NCBI RefSeq assembly: GCF_008704655.1
Contig: NZ_CP023688.1
Span: forward strand, 4,774,001-4,838,000
From: Streptomyces rimosus
GTDB lineage: Bacteria > Actinomycetota > Actinomycetes > Streptomycetales > Streptomycetaceae
Length of the DNA: 64,000 nucleotides
Reading direction: 5' to 3'
The translations under genes and the position numbers were made by a program. A model generated the notes under the pieces. It worked only from the letters and a program-made list of their open reading frames with translations. It did no database searches and was not told the DNA's origin. Below are positions 17,256 through 25,941 of the stretch, one piece after another (the first letter of the stretch is position 1; each line of letters opens with the position of its first letter).

Positions 17256-18560
17256 TCAGGGCATGACCGTCAGTGCGCAGGGGATCTGGAGGCTGACGGT
17301 GGTGGGGCCGCCGACCGGGCTGCTGATGCCGAGGGTCCCGTCGAAGGCGGCCAGCCGCCGCTGGACTCCCTGGAGGCCGCTGCCGGACTCCAGGCCCGCG
17401 CCGCCGTGGCCGTCGTCGGTCACGCTCACCGCCAGCGCGTTGGCCCGGTACTGGATGTCGACGAGCACCCGGCGCGCACCGGAGTGCTTGGTCGCGTTGG
17501 CCAGCAGCTCGCACACGGCGAAGTAGGCGGCCGACTCCACGGCCGGCTCCGGGCGGGCCGGGAGGTTGGCGGTCACCTGGACCTGGAGGCGGCTCTCCAG
17601 CGCGAGCGAGCGGACGGCGTCCACCAGGCCGCGGTCGGCGAGCACCGGCGGGTGGATGCCGCGCACCAGGTCGCGCAGCTCCTCCAGGGCGCGTACGGAG
17701 GCGTCGCGGGTCTCGGCGAGCAGGGTGCGGACGGCTTCCGGGTTCTCGTCCAGCAGCGATTCGGCGGCGCCCAGCTTCATGCCCATGGCGAGCAGCCGGG
17801 CCTGCGCGCCGTCGTGCAGATCGCGCTCGATGCGGCGGATCTCGGCGGCGGAGGAGTCGACGACGTCGGTACGGGTGCGGGCCAGGTGCTCGACGCGCCG
17901 ACCCATCCGGGCCTTGGCGGTGGGCGCCAGCAGGGAGTGGGTGATCCGGGCGTGCAGGCGCAGCACGTACGGGGCGATCAGCAGGCCGACCGGGATCTCC
18001 AGCAGGCCGAGGCCGCCGGCGATCCAGGCGGAGTCCTGGCTGCGTACCGGCACGAACATGTACCAGGTGCCGTCCCACGCCTGGACGACCGGCTCCCAGA
18101 TGAACGGGAGCAGCATGCCGAACAGGCCGTGGACGAGCGAGGCGAACGGGATGATCGCGAACAGGCCGGTGACCGTGACGGCGCACTGGGCCCACAGCAT
18201 GTCGCGCCAGGTCGCGCTGTCGGTGAAGATCGCCTCGCACTTGCGCCAGGCGCCCTTCCAGCCACCCTCGGTGCGCGGCGCGGGAGCGTACGGCTCGGCG
18301 ATGCGTACACCGGTTTTGCCGGTCAGCCGCCGCTGGGCGTTGGCCGACCAGCGCAGCGCCGCGACCAGCCCCGGTACGAGGAAGAGGCCGAAGCCCAGGA
18401 GCGTCAGGGACATCCCGACGATCGCGAACCAGGCGAGGAAGACGGCCAGCAGTCCGAGGAAGAACATGGTCAGCCCGCGGCCCATGGCTATCCATCCGGC
18501 GGTGAACCAGTTGCGTCCCTGGCGCGCGGGCTGAACGTCGCTGTGCGAACCTTCGGTCAT
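17256..18560 (-). CDS. Sensor histidine kinase, NarL-type (HisKA_3)
   Basis: Membrane two-component kinase of 434 residues. The N-terminal half has several hydrophobic helices (about 30-65, 125-155, 175-200) forming a streptomycete-type sensor domain; the dimerisation box is EIRRIERDLHDGAQARLLAM with the phospho-accepting His, and the ATPase domain has ELLANATKHSGA (N box), VTDDGHGGAG and SGLQGVQRRL. No response regulator adjoins it. A NarL-type regulator of fitting type is encoded at 25913-26566 on the same strand, separated by the MMPL gene and the KAS III-PPTase operon; pairing is inferred, not shown. Confidence 0.9.
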   Translation of the reverse strand: MTEGSHSDVQPARQGRNWFTAGWIAMGRGLTMFFLGLLAVFLAWFAIVGMSLTLLGFGLFLVPGLVAALRWSANAQRRLTGKTGVRIAEPYAPAPRTEGGWKGAWRKCEAIFTDSATWRDMLWAQCAVTVTGLFAIIPFASLVHGLFGMLLPFIWEPVVQAWDGTWYMFVPVRSQDSAWIAGGLGLLEIPVGLLIAPYVLRLHARITHSLLAPTAKARMGRRVEHLARTRTDVVDSSAAEIRRIERDLHDGAQARLLAMGMKLGAAESLLDENPEAVRTLLAETRDASVRALEELRDLVRGIHPPVLADRGLVDAVRSLALESRLQVQVTANLPARPEPAVESAAYFAVCELLANATKHSGARRVLVDIQYRANALAVSVTDDGHGGAGLESGSGLQGVQRRLAAFDGTLGISSPVGGPTTVSLQIPCALTVMP

Positions 18561-18657
18561 CTCATTCGTCTCCGTGTCTGTGCTCGGTGCAGGGCGTTCC
18601 CGGCGGCGTGTGTATCCATCCTCGGGTGCCCGGCCGCGGTAATCAGTGGTGTTAGGC

Positions 18658-20133
18658 CTACTTCTGAGGAAGGGATTGCCCCGCCTGCCGCCCGGCGCAG
18701 CGTGCCCACCAGCGGGTCCCGCTGAGCAGAACGGACAGCGCGGGCAGCGTCAACGCCCGTACGACGGTGGCCGTCAGCACGACCGACAGGGCCAGGACGA
18801 CGCTCAGCCGCCCCACTTCGGCCGAGGCGGTGCGCTCGGCGAGCAGGAAGACGGCGCCCATGATGACGGCGGTGACGGTGGTGCCGTCCGAGGTGGAGGT
18901 CAGCGCGCGGGCCGTGGCCTCACGGGGCGGCAGTCCCGCGCCCCGCAGTTCCGTGAGGCGCAGGACGGCCATGCGCAGCAGCAGGACCGAGACGGCCAGC
19001 GCCAGGGAGAAGCTGAGCAGCGGCGCCCAGGCGGCGGGTGTGCTGTGGCCCCAGGAGCCGGGCGCCTGGCCGGGCTTCCACATACGCAGGAGGACCGTGG
19101 CCGTCCCGCACGCCGCCGCGGCGCCCAGGGCCGCCGGGACGGTCACCACGACGGCCGCGGGGGCGGAGCGGAACACGGCGGTCAGCGCGGCGAAGCCCAG
19201 CAGGACGGTGGCCGCGATCACCGCGACGATCGTCGTGGCGTCGATGCCGTGCGCCCGTGCGGCTTCCGCGGTGTGCAGCAAGGCGGGCGGGTGGCCGGGG
19301 AGTTCCGGGCGCCACCACGCCAGCGGCAGGGCCAGCGCGGCGAGCAGCACCACCGAGGCAGCGAGCGTCCAGCCGGGGCGGCGGGTGCTGGGCCGCAGCA
19401 GCAGCGGCCACAGGCGCGGCGGGCCGAGCCGGTAGGTCAGCCGCCACAGCACCGGCAGCCGCGGCCAGCCCAGCCGCCGCCCGAAGCGGGCGGTCACCGC
19501 GGGCAGCACGGTGAGCGCGGCCAGCATCACCGCCGCGACCGTCAGGAGCACCCCGATGGCCACGGCCGAGAGCATCGTGTCCCGCGAGACGAACAGCCCA
19601 CAGACCACCGCGGCCGTCACCAGGCCGGAGAGCAGCACGGTCCGGGTGGCGTCGGCCGCCGTACGGGACACGTGCGGGCGCAGCGCCCCGTGCCGCCGGG
19701 CCCGCTGCTCGAACCACAGATACAGCACGCAGGACGTCAGGCCGAGCGCCGTACCGAGCACGGCGACCAGGGCGAAGACGGACGCCGACGGGCCCCGGCC
19801 GGGGAACAGCCGGGCCACCACCCCCCACCAGCCGCTGGCCACGGCCACGGCGCTCACGCTGACCAGCAGCGACACCACGGCCGGGAGGACCGCCGCGAGC
19901 AGCGCGACGAGCAGCACCAGGACGACGGCACAGCCGGCGAGGGCGTACGCGAGCACGCGGCGGCCCGTCGAGTCGTCGTCGAAGAGGTCACCGACCGGGG
20001 TGCGCACGGCCAGGGCTCCGCCGGTCGCGGACACCGCGACGACGGCCAGCCACAGGGCGAGCGCGGGCCACGGGTGCCCCGCGCTCCAGCCCGCCAGCCT
20101 GCCCCCGGCCGTCTTCAGGCCCGTCACACCCAC
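18658..20133 (-). CDS. MMPL/RND-type membrane protein, short form
   Basis: 491 residues with about 11-12 membrane helices in two bundles, e.g. PALALWLAVVAVSATGGALA at the N terminus and VLLLALALPL-type segments mid-protein. VRTPVGDLFDDDSTGRR and the first-bundle ending RTVLLSGLVTAAVVCGLF resemble the MMPL superfamily, which exports lipids or other hydrophobic molecules. The large periplasmic domains of canonical MMPL proteins (over 700 residues) are largely missing, so this is a reduced version. 97 bp separate it from the downstream kinase gene on the same strand. Confidence 0.8.
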   Translation of the reverse strand: MGVTGLKTAGGRLAGWSAGHPWPALALWLAVVAVSATGGALAVRTPVGDLFDDDSTGRRVLAYALAGCAVVLVLLVALLAAVLPAVVSLLVSVSAVAVASGWWGVVARLFPGRGPSASVFALVAVLGTALGLTSCVLYLWFEQRARRHGALRPHVSRTAADATRTVLLSGLVTAAVVCGLFVSRDTMLSAVAIGVLLTVAAVMLAALTVLPAVTARFGRRLGWPRLPVLWRLTYRLGPPRLWPLLLRPSTRRPGWTLAASVVLLAALALPLAWWRPELPGHPPALLHTAEAARAHGIDATTIVAVIAATVLLGFAALTAVFRSAPAAVVVTVPAALGAAAACGTATVLLRMWKPGQAPGSWGHSTPAAWAPLLSFSLALAVSVLLLRMAVLRLTELRGAGLPPREATARALTSTSDGTTVTAVIMGAVFLLAERTASAEVGRLSVVLALSVVLTATVVRALTLPALSVLLSGTRWWARCAGRQAGQSLPQK

Positions 20134-20264
20134 CGGTCCACCTCTCTGTAGTCCTCACCCGGATCCGGGTCCCCTCCCGAAGCCGCAGATCGGGCCGGGT
20201 GGAGCGTTGTCCATGCTCCGGGGTGCGGCTCACGGCGCACACAGGTACTAGGACGTCTTTGGAA

Positions 20265-20280
20265 GTAGTGCTAGCACTAC
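20265..20280. promoter_or_regulatory. 16-bp perfect palindrome, probable repressor operator
   Basis: GTAGTGCTAGCACTAC is fully palindromic, within an outer GGAAGT...ACTTCC pair (20261-20266 and 20284-20289). It lies in the 310-bp divergent gap between the MMPL and KAS III starts, 132 bp before the MMPL ATG. This form fits a TetR-family-type operator; the protein that binds is unknown. The remainder of the gap holds the SARP box at 20327-20366. Confidence 0.6.
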
Positions 20281-20326
20281 CCGACTTCCCCGATTCCGGC
20301 GGCAGGCGCGCCTGTACACCTGGTCC

Positions 20327-20366
20327 GTCATCAACCGGTCACTGGACTGTCAGCAGAATTGGCCAG
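20327..20366 (+). promoter_or_regulatory. SARP box A: four heptamers at 11-bp spacing
   Basis: GTCATCA (20327), GTCACTG (20338), GTCAGCA (20349) and TGGCCAG (20360) each begin exactly 11 bp apart. Heptamer repeats at 11-bp steps are the known target form of SARP activators. The block ends 77 bp before the KAS III ATG and aligns with the block at 26707-26746, including flanking bases. Confidence 0.75.
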
Positions 20367-20443
20367 ACTGGCCCGGAAAGCGCATCGCTGGAAATGACCA
20401 TAAGACGGGGAGCGCGCGTGCCGAGACTTTGCGGAGCGGTCGG

Positions 20444-21379
20444 ATGACATCATTCGCCGCCGTTTCAACGTACCTCCCCCCGAGCGTGCCGATTTCCGAA
20501 CTCCGGGAGGAATCCCCGCTCGACGCGGGGATGGCCCGCCGTTTCCAGCGCTTTTACGGGCTGGCGTCGGTGTGCCGGGACCCGGAGCGCACCGAGGCGG
20601 AGCTGTTGCTCGCCGCGGCGGCCAAACTCGACGGGCTCAGGGGGCAGGAGGAGCGGGTCCGCTACCTCGTGCAGGCCCGCACCTTCGTCAGCAGCAGGCC
20701 GGATCCTACCAGCGCACTGCGGTACATCGGCAGGGAATTGGGACTGTCGAACGCCACCGCGTTCTCGGTGGCGGGCCAGGCGTGCGCGAGCGGTCTGCAG
20801 GCGGTCGACATCTGCGGCCGGCTGCTGGCGGCGGACGCCGACCCGGACGCGCTGGCGCTGGTGCTGACCGGTGAGAAGACCTTCACGCCCGTCGCCCGGT
20901 GCGTCCCGCGCAGCAATGTCGGCGGCGAGGCCGCGGCGGCCGTGCTGGTACGCCGGGGCGGCGCGGCGGACGGGGACCGGGTGCTCGGCCGGGCCGTGCG
21001 CACCCATGGGGAGTTCCACGCCGAGGCGATTACCGGAGCGGCCTCGTCCGCGGAGTTCAACAAGCTCTACCCGGAAGCGCTGGAGGACGTGATGCTGGCC
21101 GCCTGCGCGGATTCCGGGGTCACGCTCGACGACATCGACCTGATCATTCCGCACAGCGTCAACACCATTTCCTGGAAAGCGGTCGCGGACCGTTTCGGAT
21201 TTCCTGTGGAACGCATTTTTCTGGACAACATCCCGGTGACCGGCCACTGCTTCGCCGCGGACCCTTTCATCAACTACGGGACGGCCGGACAGCTCGGCCG
21301 GTTGCGCCCCGGCGCGCGGTATCTGCTGACCGCCGTCGGACTGGGCGCGACGTACTCGGCGATGGTCGTCGAGCACTGA
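20444..21379 (+). CDS. KAS III-type ketosynthase/acyltransferase (active-site intact)
   Basis: FabH-like thiolase-fold enzyme of 311 residues. The catalytic triad is complete: C114 in GQACASGLQA, H237 in LIIPHSVN and N277 in FINYGTAG. Such enzymes condense a starter acyl group with malonyl-ACP or, in the CerJ subgroup, transfer acyl groups. ATG 20444 gives the Cys its usual FabH position; a TTG 15 nt upstream also fits. First gene of an operon with an ATP-grasp ligase, PLP decarboxylase, ACP, degenerate KAS III and PPTase. Proposed role: extend or transfer the amino-acyl group built on the ACP. SARP box A lies upstream. Confidence 0.85.
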   Translation: MTSFAAVSTYLPPSVPISELREESPLDAGMARRFQRFYGLASVCRDPERTEAELLLAAAAKLDGLRGQEERVRYLVQARTFVSSRPDPTSALRYIGRELGLSNATAFSVAGQACASGLQAVDICGRLLAADADPDALALVLTGEKTFTPVARCVPRSNVGGEAAAAVLVRRGGAADGDRVLGRAVRTHGEFHAEAITGAASSAEFNKLYPEALEDVMLAACADSGVTLDDIDLIIPHSVNTISWKAVADRFGFPVERIFLDNIPVTGHCFAADPFINYGTAGQLGRLRPGARYLLTAVGLGATYSAMVVEH

Positions 21380-21404
21380 CCGCCACACCGGGCGAGGGGA
21401 CATC

Positions 21405-22799
21405 ATGGAATCGTTGCTGCCGGGCTTCAACGCCCGTCTGAAGGCTGCCGTGGCCGGGAACGAGCAGGTGCCGTTCGTCTTCCTCGGCAATTTCGAGGTC
21501 GAGGAACAGTGGGCGGTCGGCGAACCCGGCCTGCCGCGCATGGGATTCACCGGCGGCGGCGCCGTGGTGAACTCGATGGACGAATTCGCCATGCTGCTGG
21601 CGGGCGAGGGCGACCACGTCGTGCTCAAGGCGCGTCCGGACGCCGGCTACCTGGCGTACCTGCGCGGCCTGGGCCTCGCGCTGCCCACCGTGCACGTCGT
21701 CGCCGAGTCCGACCCGGCGCGCACGGTCTCCCAGGACGCGCTGGCCGACCCGGCGCTCCAGAGCGCGCTGGCGCAGGCCGGTGACGGCCTGATGCTCTAC
21801 GCGCACGGTGTCTCCACCGTCGAGGAGGAGCTGGCCGAGCGGACCGGGCTGCCGCTCGCCCACCCGACGGCCGCGGTGTGCAAGGCCGTGAACAGCAAGA
21901 TCTACAGCCGCCGGGTCGCCGACGAACTGGGCATCGCCCAGGCGCGCGGCTGGGCGTGCGAGACCGTCATGGAGCTGTCGCGGGCCGTCGAAGAGGCCCG
22001 GGAGCTGCTGGCGCAGGGCCGCAAGCTGGTCCTCAAGGACGCCTACGGGGTGTCCGGCAAGGGGATCATGGTCATCGAGAGCGAACGGCGGCTCGACCGG
22101 GTGCACCGGATGGTGCTCGCCCGCGCCGAGGCGGCCGGCAGCGACCGGGCCGGGCTCGTCCTGGAAGAGTGGGTGACCAAGCAGACCGACCTGAACTACC
22201 AGGTCACCGTGGGCCGGGACGGCGCCGTGCGGTTCGACTTCGTCAAGGAAGCGATCACCGAGAACGGCACGCACAAGGGCCACCGGATGCCCGCCCGCCT
22301 CACTCCCGCGCAGCTGGAGCAGGTCACCGACGCCGGTCTGCGGATCGGCGCGCGGCTCGCCGCCGACGGCTACTTCGGCGTCGCGGGCATGGACGCCCTG
22401 CTGCTGCCGGACGGCTCGGTCTTCCCGGTCATCGAGATCAACGCCCGCAACAACATGTCCACGTACCAGGTGCGGCTCCAGGAAGCCTTCGTCGGCGAGG
22501 GCCGCATCGCGCTCGCCCGGCACTACCCGCTGCGGCTCGGCGCGCCGCTGCCCTTCGAGGAGCTGCGCGGCACGCTCGACGGCCTGCTGTTGGAGCGCCC
22601 CGACGGCGCCGGGCTGCTGGTGAACAACTACGCCACCGTCAACGCCGCCGTCAGCACCCTCGCCGAGCCCGGCGCCACCGCCGACGGCCGCCTGTACGGG
22701 CTGGTCGTGGGCGACACCGCGGAGCAGGTCACCGCGATCGACACCGAGATCACCGCCCGGCTGGCCGCGGTGACGGAAGGAGCCGTCCATGTCGGCTGA
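21405..22799 (+). CDS. ATP-grasp ligase, BtrJ-like (amino acid to ACP)
   Basis: 464 residues. The ATP-grasp core runs from about 160 to 380: AVNSKIYSRRVADELGI, the glycine-rich KDAYGVSGKGIMVI nucleotide loop, LVLEEWV, and the Mg2+-binding end VFPVIEINARNNMSTYQ. The order ATP-grasp, PLP decarboxylase, ACP matches BtrJ-BtrK-BtrI of butirosin synthesis, where BtrJ loads L-glutamate onto the ACP. By that analogy this enzyme loads an amino acid on the ACP at 24111; Glu is only a guess. RBS GAGGGGA. The stop overlaps the next gene by 11 nt. Confidence 0.82.
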   Translation: MESLLPGFNARLKAAVAGNEQVPFVFLGNFEVEEQWAVGEPGLPRMGFTGGGAVVNSMDEFAMLLAGEGDHVVLKARPDAGYLAYLRGLGLALPTVHVVAESDPARTVSQDALADPALQSALAQAGDGLMLYAHGVSTVEEELAERTGLPLAHPTAAVCKAVNSKIYSRRVADELGIAQARGWACETVMELSRAVEEARELLAQGRKLVLKDAYGVSGKGIMVIESERRLDRVHRMVLARAEAAGSDRAGLVLEEWVTKQTDLNYQVTVGRDGAVRFDFVKEAITENGTHKGHRMPARLTPAQLEQVTDAGLRIGARLAADGYFGVAGMDALLLPDGSVFPVIEINARNNMSTYQVRLQEAFVGEGRIALARHYPLRLGAPLPFEELRGTLDGLLLERPDGAGLLVNNYATVNAAVSTLAEPGATADGRLYGLVVGDTAEQVTAIDTEITARLAAVTEGAVHVG

Positions 22800-24081
22800 G
22801 TTCGAGATCCAGGGCATCGGCATCACCGAGCTGGCCGAACGCCACGGCACACCGCTGTACGTGTACGACGGCGACGCGCTCGCGGCGAACTTCCGCAGCC
22901 TGCGCGAGCGCCTCCACCCGCGCGCGGAGATCTTCTTCTCCCTCAAGGCGAACCCGAACCTCTCGATCTGCGCGCTGCTCGGCGCGCAGGGCGCCCGCGC
23001 CGAGATCTCCTCGATGACCGAGCTGGTCACCGCCCGCCGGGCGGGCATCGCGCCGCGCGACATCATCTTCCTGGGCCCCGGCAAGAGCCGCGCCGAGCTG
23101 GCCGCCTGCCTGGACGAGGGCATCTACGCGATCGTCTGCGAGTCGCTGGGCGAACTGGAGCTGATCGACGAACTGGCCCGGGAACGCGGCGTCACCGCGC
23201 CCGTCGCGCTGCGCGTCAACCCCAGCTTCTCCGTCAAGGGCTCGGGCCTGACCATGGGCGGCAAGCCGCGCCAGTTCGGCATCGACGAGACCGTCCTGTT
23301 CGACCAGTCCGACCTCGCAGGCCGCCACGCCAACGTCCGCCTGATGGGCGTGCAGGTCTACATGGGCACCCGCATCCTCAGCGAGGAGGTGGTGGCCGAG
23401 AACACCGGCCGGATCTTCGACCTCGCCGAGCGGCTGTCGGAGAAGCTGGGCTTCGACCTCGACCTGGTCGACTTCGGCGGCGGCTTCGGCGTCGCGTACT
23501 TCGACGGGGAGCGCGACCTGGACCAGGAGCGGCTGACCACGCTGCTCAACCCGGTCATCGAGGAGTTCGCCGCGCGGCACCCCGGCACCCGGCTGATCAA
23601 CGAGCTGGGCCGCTACCTGACCGCCCCGTACGGCACCTACGTCTCGCGGGTGCGCTACGTGAAGACCTCGATGGACGAGAACTTCGCGGTGGTCGACGGC
23701 GGCACCAACCACCACATGGCGGCCGTCGGCATCGGCTCCTTCGTCAAGCGCAACTTCCCGATCCGGCTGCTCAACCGCACGGACGCGGGCGAAACCGAGA
23801 GCTGGCACGTCACCGGGCCGCTGTGCACCCCCAACGACACCCTCGGCAAAAAGGTGCAGCTGCCGCCGCTGCGTCCCGGCGACCTGATCGGCGTGGAGCG
23901 CTCCGGCGCGTACGGGCCGACCGCCTCGCCGGTGCACTTCCTCAGCCACGGCTACCCGGCCGAGGTACTGGTGACCGGCGGCCGGGACCACCTGGTCGGC
24001 GCGCCCGAGCAGCCCGAGGACCTGCTGCGCCGCCAGCGCCTGTACACGGACGACGCGCCCGCCGCCGACGCCGCCCACTGA
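22789..24081 (+). CDS. PLP-dependent decarboxylase, BtrK/LysA type
   Basis: Fold-III PLP enzyme of 430 residues. FFSLKANPN holds the Schiff-base Lys (about K46), then EISSMTELVTARRAG, LRVNPSFSVKGSGLTMGGKPRQFGID (core KGSGLTMGGKPRQFGID), LDLVDFGGGFGVAYF (PLP phosphate loop) and NELGRYLTAP. The C-terminal ECD-type Cys segment appears as GPLCTPNDTLG. The MGGKPRQFGID pattern is the BtrK and related subgroup rather than housekeeping LysA. BtrK decarboxylates gamma-glutamyl-ACP to 4-aminobutyryl-ACP; the same kind of carrier-bound decarboxylation is proposed here. Overlaps the ATP-grasp gene by 11 nt. Confidence 0.85.
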   Translation: MSAEFEIQGIGITELAERHGTPLYVYDGDALAANFRSLRERLHPRAEIFFSLKANPNLSICALLGAQGARAEISSMTELVTARRAGIAPRDIIFLGPGKSRAELAACLDEGIYAIVCESLGELELIDELARERGVTAPVALRVNPSFSVKGSGLTMGGKPRQFGIDETVLFDQSDLAGRHANVRLMGVQVYMGTRILSEEVVAENTGRIFDLAERLSEKLGFDLDLVDFGGGFGVAYFDGERDLDQERLTTLLNPVIEEFAARHPGTRLINELGRYLTAPYGTYVSRVRYVKTSMDENFAVVDGGTNHHMAAVGIGSFVKRNFPIRLLNRTDAGETESWHVTGPLCTPNDTLGKKVQLPPLRPGDLIGVERSGAYGPTASPVHFLSHGYPAEVLVTGGRDHLVGAPEQPEDLLRRQRLYTDDAPAADAAH

Positions 24082-24110
24082 CCTGAACCGACACCCCAAG
24101 GAGACCCGAC

Positions 24111-24377
24111 ATGTCGCAGACCGCCGAGAGCACCGCGCAGGACCAGACGATCACCGCCGTCCGCGAGGCGCTCGGTGACGTGCTCCAGCGTGAGCTGCCC
24201 GACCTCGGCCCCGACGCCAAGCTCTTCGACGACTACGGCCTGGACTCCACCGGCGTCCTGGACCTGCTGATGCGTCTGGAGGAGGTCTTCGACGTCGAGT
24301 TCGACACCGAGGAGCTGGAGATGAGCCACTTCGCCACCGTGCGGACGCTGGCCGACTACGTGGCCGCCGCGCGGTGA
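24111..24377 (+). CDS. Acyl carrier protein (BtrI-like)
   Basis: 88 residues with helix I (TITAVREALGDVLQRELPDL), the phosphopantetheine site S46 in DDYGLDSTGVLDLLMRLEE, and the helix III region MSHFATVRTLADYVA. Being free-standing and between the decarboxylase and two KAS III-type genes, it is the likely carrier on which the amino-acyl starter is made. Modified by the Sfp-type transferase of the same operon. AAGGAGA ribosome site. Its stop overlaps the next start (GTGA). Confidence 0.92.
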   Translation: MSQTAESTAQDQTITAVREALGDVLQRELPDLGPDAKLFDDYGLDSTGVLDLLMRLEEVFDVEFDTEELEMSHFATVRTLADYVAAAR

Positions 24378-25219
24378 CGCTCCGCCTCACGGGGGCGGCG
24401 CACCGCGCCTTCACCGGCCGGCCGCCCGCCCCCGCCGACCCGTTCCTGGCGAAGATCTACTCCGATATGGCGGAGCTGTACGGCACCGCCTTCGACCAGG
24501 AGCGCTTCGAGCACGCCAACCGGAACACGTTCACCGACATGGCGCGGGGGCTGCTCGACGCGCTGCCGCCCGTGACGGACCCGGTCGGCCTGATCGTGGT
24601 CGCGTCGGCGGTGCCGGACTTCGAGCCCCGGGTGTCGGCGGTCTCATACCTGACCGACGCGCTGCCCGGCACACCGCAGTCCTTCGCGCTCAGCGACCAG
24701 GGTGACGCGGCCCCGTACACGGCCCTGCGGCTCGCCGGGCAGTACGCGGCCGAGGGGCAGGCCGACCGCGTCCTGGTCACGGTATTCGACCAGACGACGG
24801 TGCCCGCCAACCCCGGCCCGCCCCGGCAGGGCACGGACGCCCGGGACGGCGCGGCGGCGCTGCTGCTGTCCGCGGAGGGCCCCGGGGCGCCGACGGGCGT
24901 CCGGCAGTACGGCGGGCTGACGCCCGAGGACGCCCACGTCCTGTTGCGCGAGGCGCTGCCCGGCGGGGCGGCGACGCTCCTCCTGGGCGGCGGCCTCGAT
25001 CCGGAGCGGGTCGCGGTGCCGGCCGGTGTGACGGTGGAGCGCGCGTCCGCCGAGTTCCCGTGCAGCGGCGTGTGGGGTCTGCTGGCCGACCGGCTCGCGG
25101 ACTTCGCGGAGCAGCGGCTCCCGGTGTTCCTCGCCGACTACGTACCGCAGGGCACGGGTGAGGAGAAGGCCGGGGAACTGTCCTTCTGCGTGGTCGACTT
25201 CAGCGCCGCGACGGCGTGA
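24374..25219 (+). CDS. KAS III-like protein lacking the catalytic cysteine
   Basis: 281 residues with the overall thiolase-like layout: PVGLIVVASAVPDFEPRVSAVSYL early, FALSDQGDAAPYTALRLAGQYAAEGQADRVLVTVFDQT where FabH has its ACSG nucleophile and following helix (shown here as FALSDQGDAAPYTALRLA), and DGAAALLLS. The position of the Cys is occupied by SDQGD, and no PHxxN motif is visible, so ketosynthase chemistry is not expected. It could form a heterodimer with the active KAS III at 20444, in the way KS-beta supports KS-alpha. GTG start overlaps the ACP stop. Confidence 0.7.
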   Translation: MTLRLTGAAHRAFTGRPPAPADPFLAKIYSDMAELYGTAFDQERFEHANRNTFTDMARGLLDALPPVTDPVGLIVVASAVPDFEPRVSAVSYLTDALPGTPQSFALSDQGDAAPYTALRLAGQYAAEGQADRVLVTVFDQTTVPANPGPPRQGTDARDGAAALLLSAEGPGAPTGVRQYGGLTPEDAHVLLREALPGGAATLLLGGGLDPERVAVPAGVTVERASAEFPCSGVWGLLADRLADFAEQRLPVFLADYVPQGTGEEKAGELSFCVVDFSAATA

Positions 25220-25941
25220 CCGGTGCGGGGTGTCCGCCGGACGGCACGGTGCACGTCTGGCGGATACCGCTGTCCGCGCCGCCTCACGTCGTCAGCGAGC
25301 TGACCGCCGTGCTCGATCCCGGGGAGCGGGAGCGCGGCGAACGGGCCCTGCCCGAGGACCGCGCGCGCTCCCGCATCGCCCACGGCGCGGCCCGGCTGAT
25401 CCTGGGCGCGTACTTGGCCGAGCCGCCAGAGCACCTGCGCTACACCTACGGCCGCTGGGGCAAGCCCGCACTGCACGGCCACCCCGAACTGCGCTTCAAC
25501 CTCTCCCACTCCGGCGGCCTGGCACTGCTGGCGGTCGCGTCGCAGCGCGCGCTCGGGATCGATGTGGAGCGGCTGCCGCATCCGGCCGACCGGGCCGTCC
25601 GTAAGGCCGAGCGCTGGTTTCCGGCTGAGGAGGCGGCGTACGTGCGCGCGGGGCGTGATTCCGATGACGCCGCAGCGCGCTTCACAGCGCTGTGGACCCG
25701 TAAGGAAGCGTGGGTCAAGGCTGCGGGTGGGCGCATGGTGCAGGGGTTACGGCTGCCGGTGGGGCCGGGGATGCGGGACGGCGACGTCGTACGGGACCCG
25801 GAAGGGCGGGTCCCCGGGCGGTGGTCGCTGACCGGTGTGCCGGTAGGGGACGGCTACGTGGCGGCGCTGGCCGTGGCGGCGGAGCCGGGGGAGCGGCCCG
25901 TACGCCTGGAGGTCAGGCGGTGGCGACGTTCAGGTACGTGA
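25216..25941 (+). CDS. Sfp-type 4'-phosphopantetheinyl transferase
   Basis: Transfers phosphopantetheine from CoA to carrier-protein Ser, activating the ACP and the NRPS T domains of this cluster. 241 residues with the three family motifs: GRWGKPAL...RFNLSHSGGLALLAV (P1/P2 region), GIDVERL (Mg2+ site), and FTALWTRKEAWVKAAG (W/F-xx-KEA). GTG start overlaps the previous stop (GTGA). The 3' end overlaps the 3' end of the convergent response regulator gene by 29 bp. Confidence 0.92.
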   Translation: MTGAGCPPDGTVHVWRIPLSAPPHVVSELTAVLDPGERERGERALPEDRARSRIAHGAARLILGAYLAEPPEHLRYTYGRWGKPALHGHPELRFNLSHSGGLALLAVASQRALGIDVERLPHPADRAVRKAERWFPAEEAAYVRAGRDSDDAAARFTALWTRKEAWVKAAGGRMVQGLRLPVGPGMRDGDVVRDPEGRVPGRWSLTGVPVGDGYVAALAVAAEPGERPVRLEVRRWRRSGT

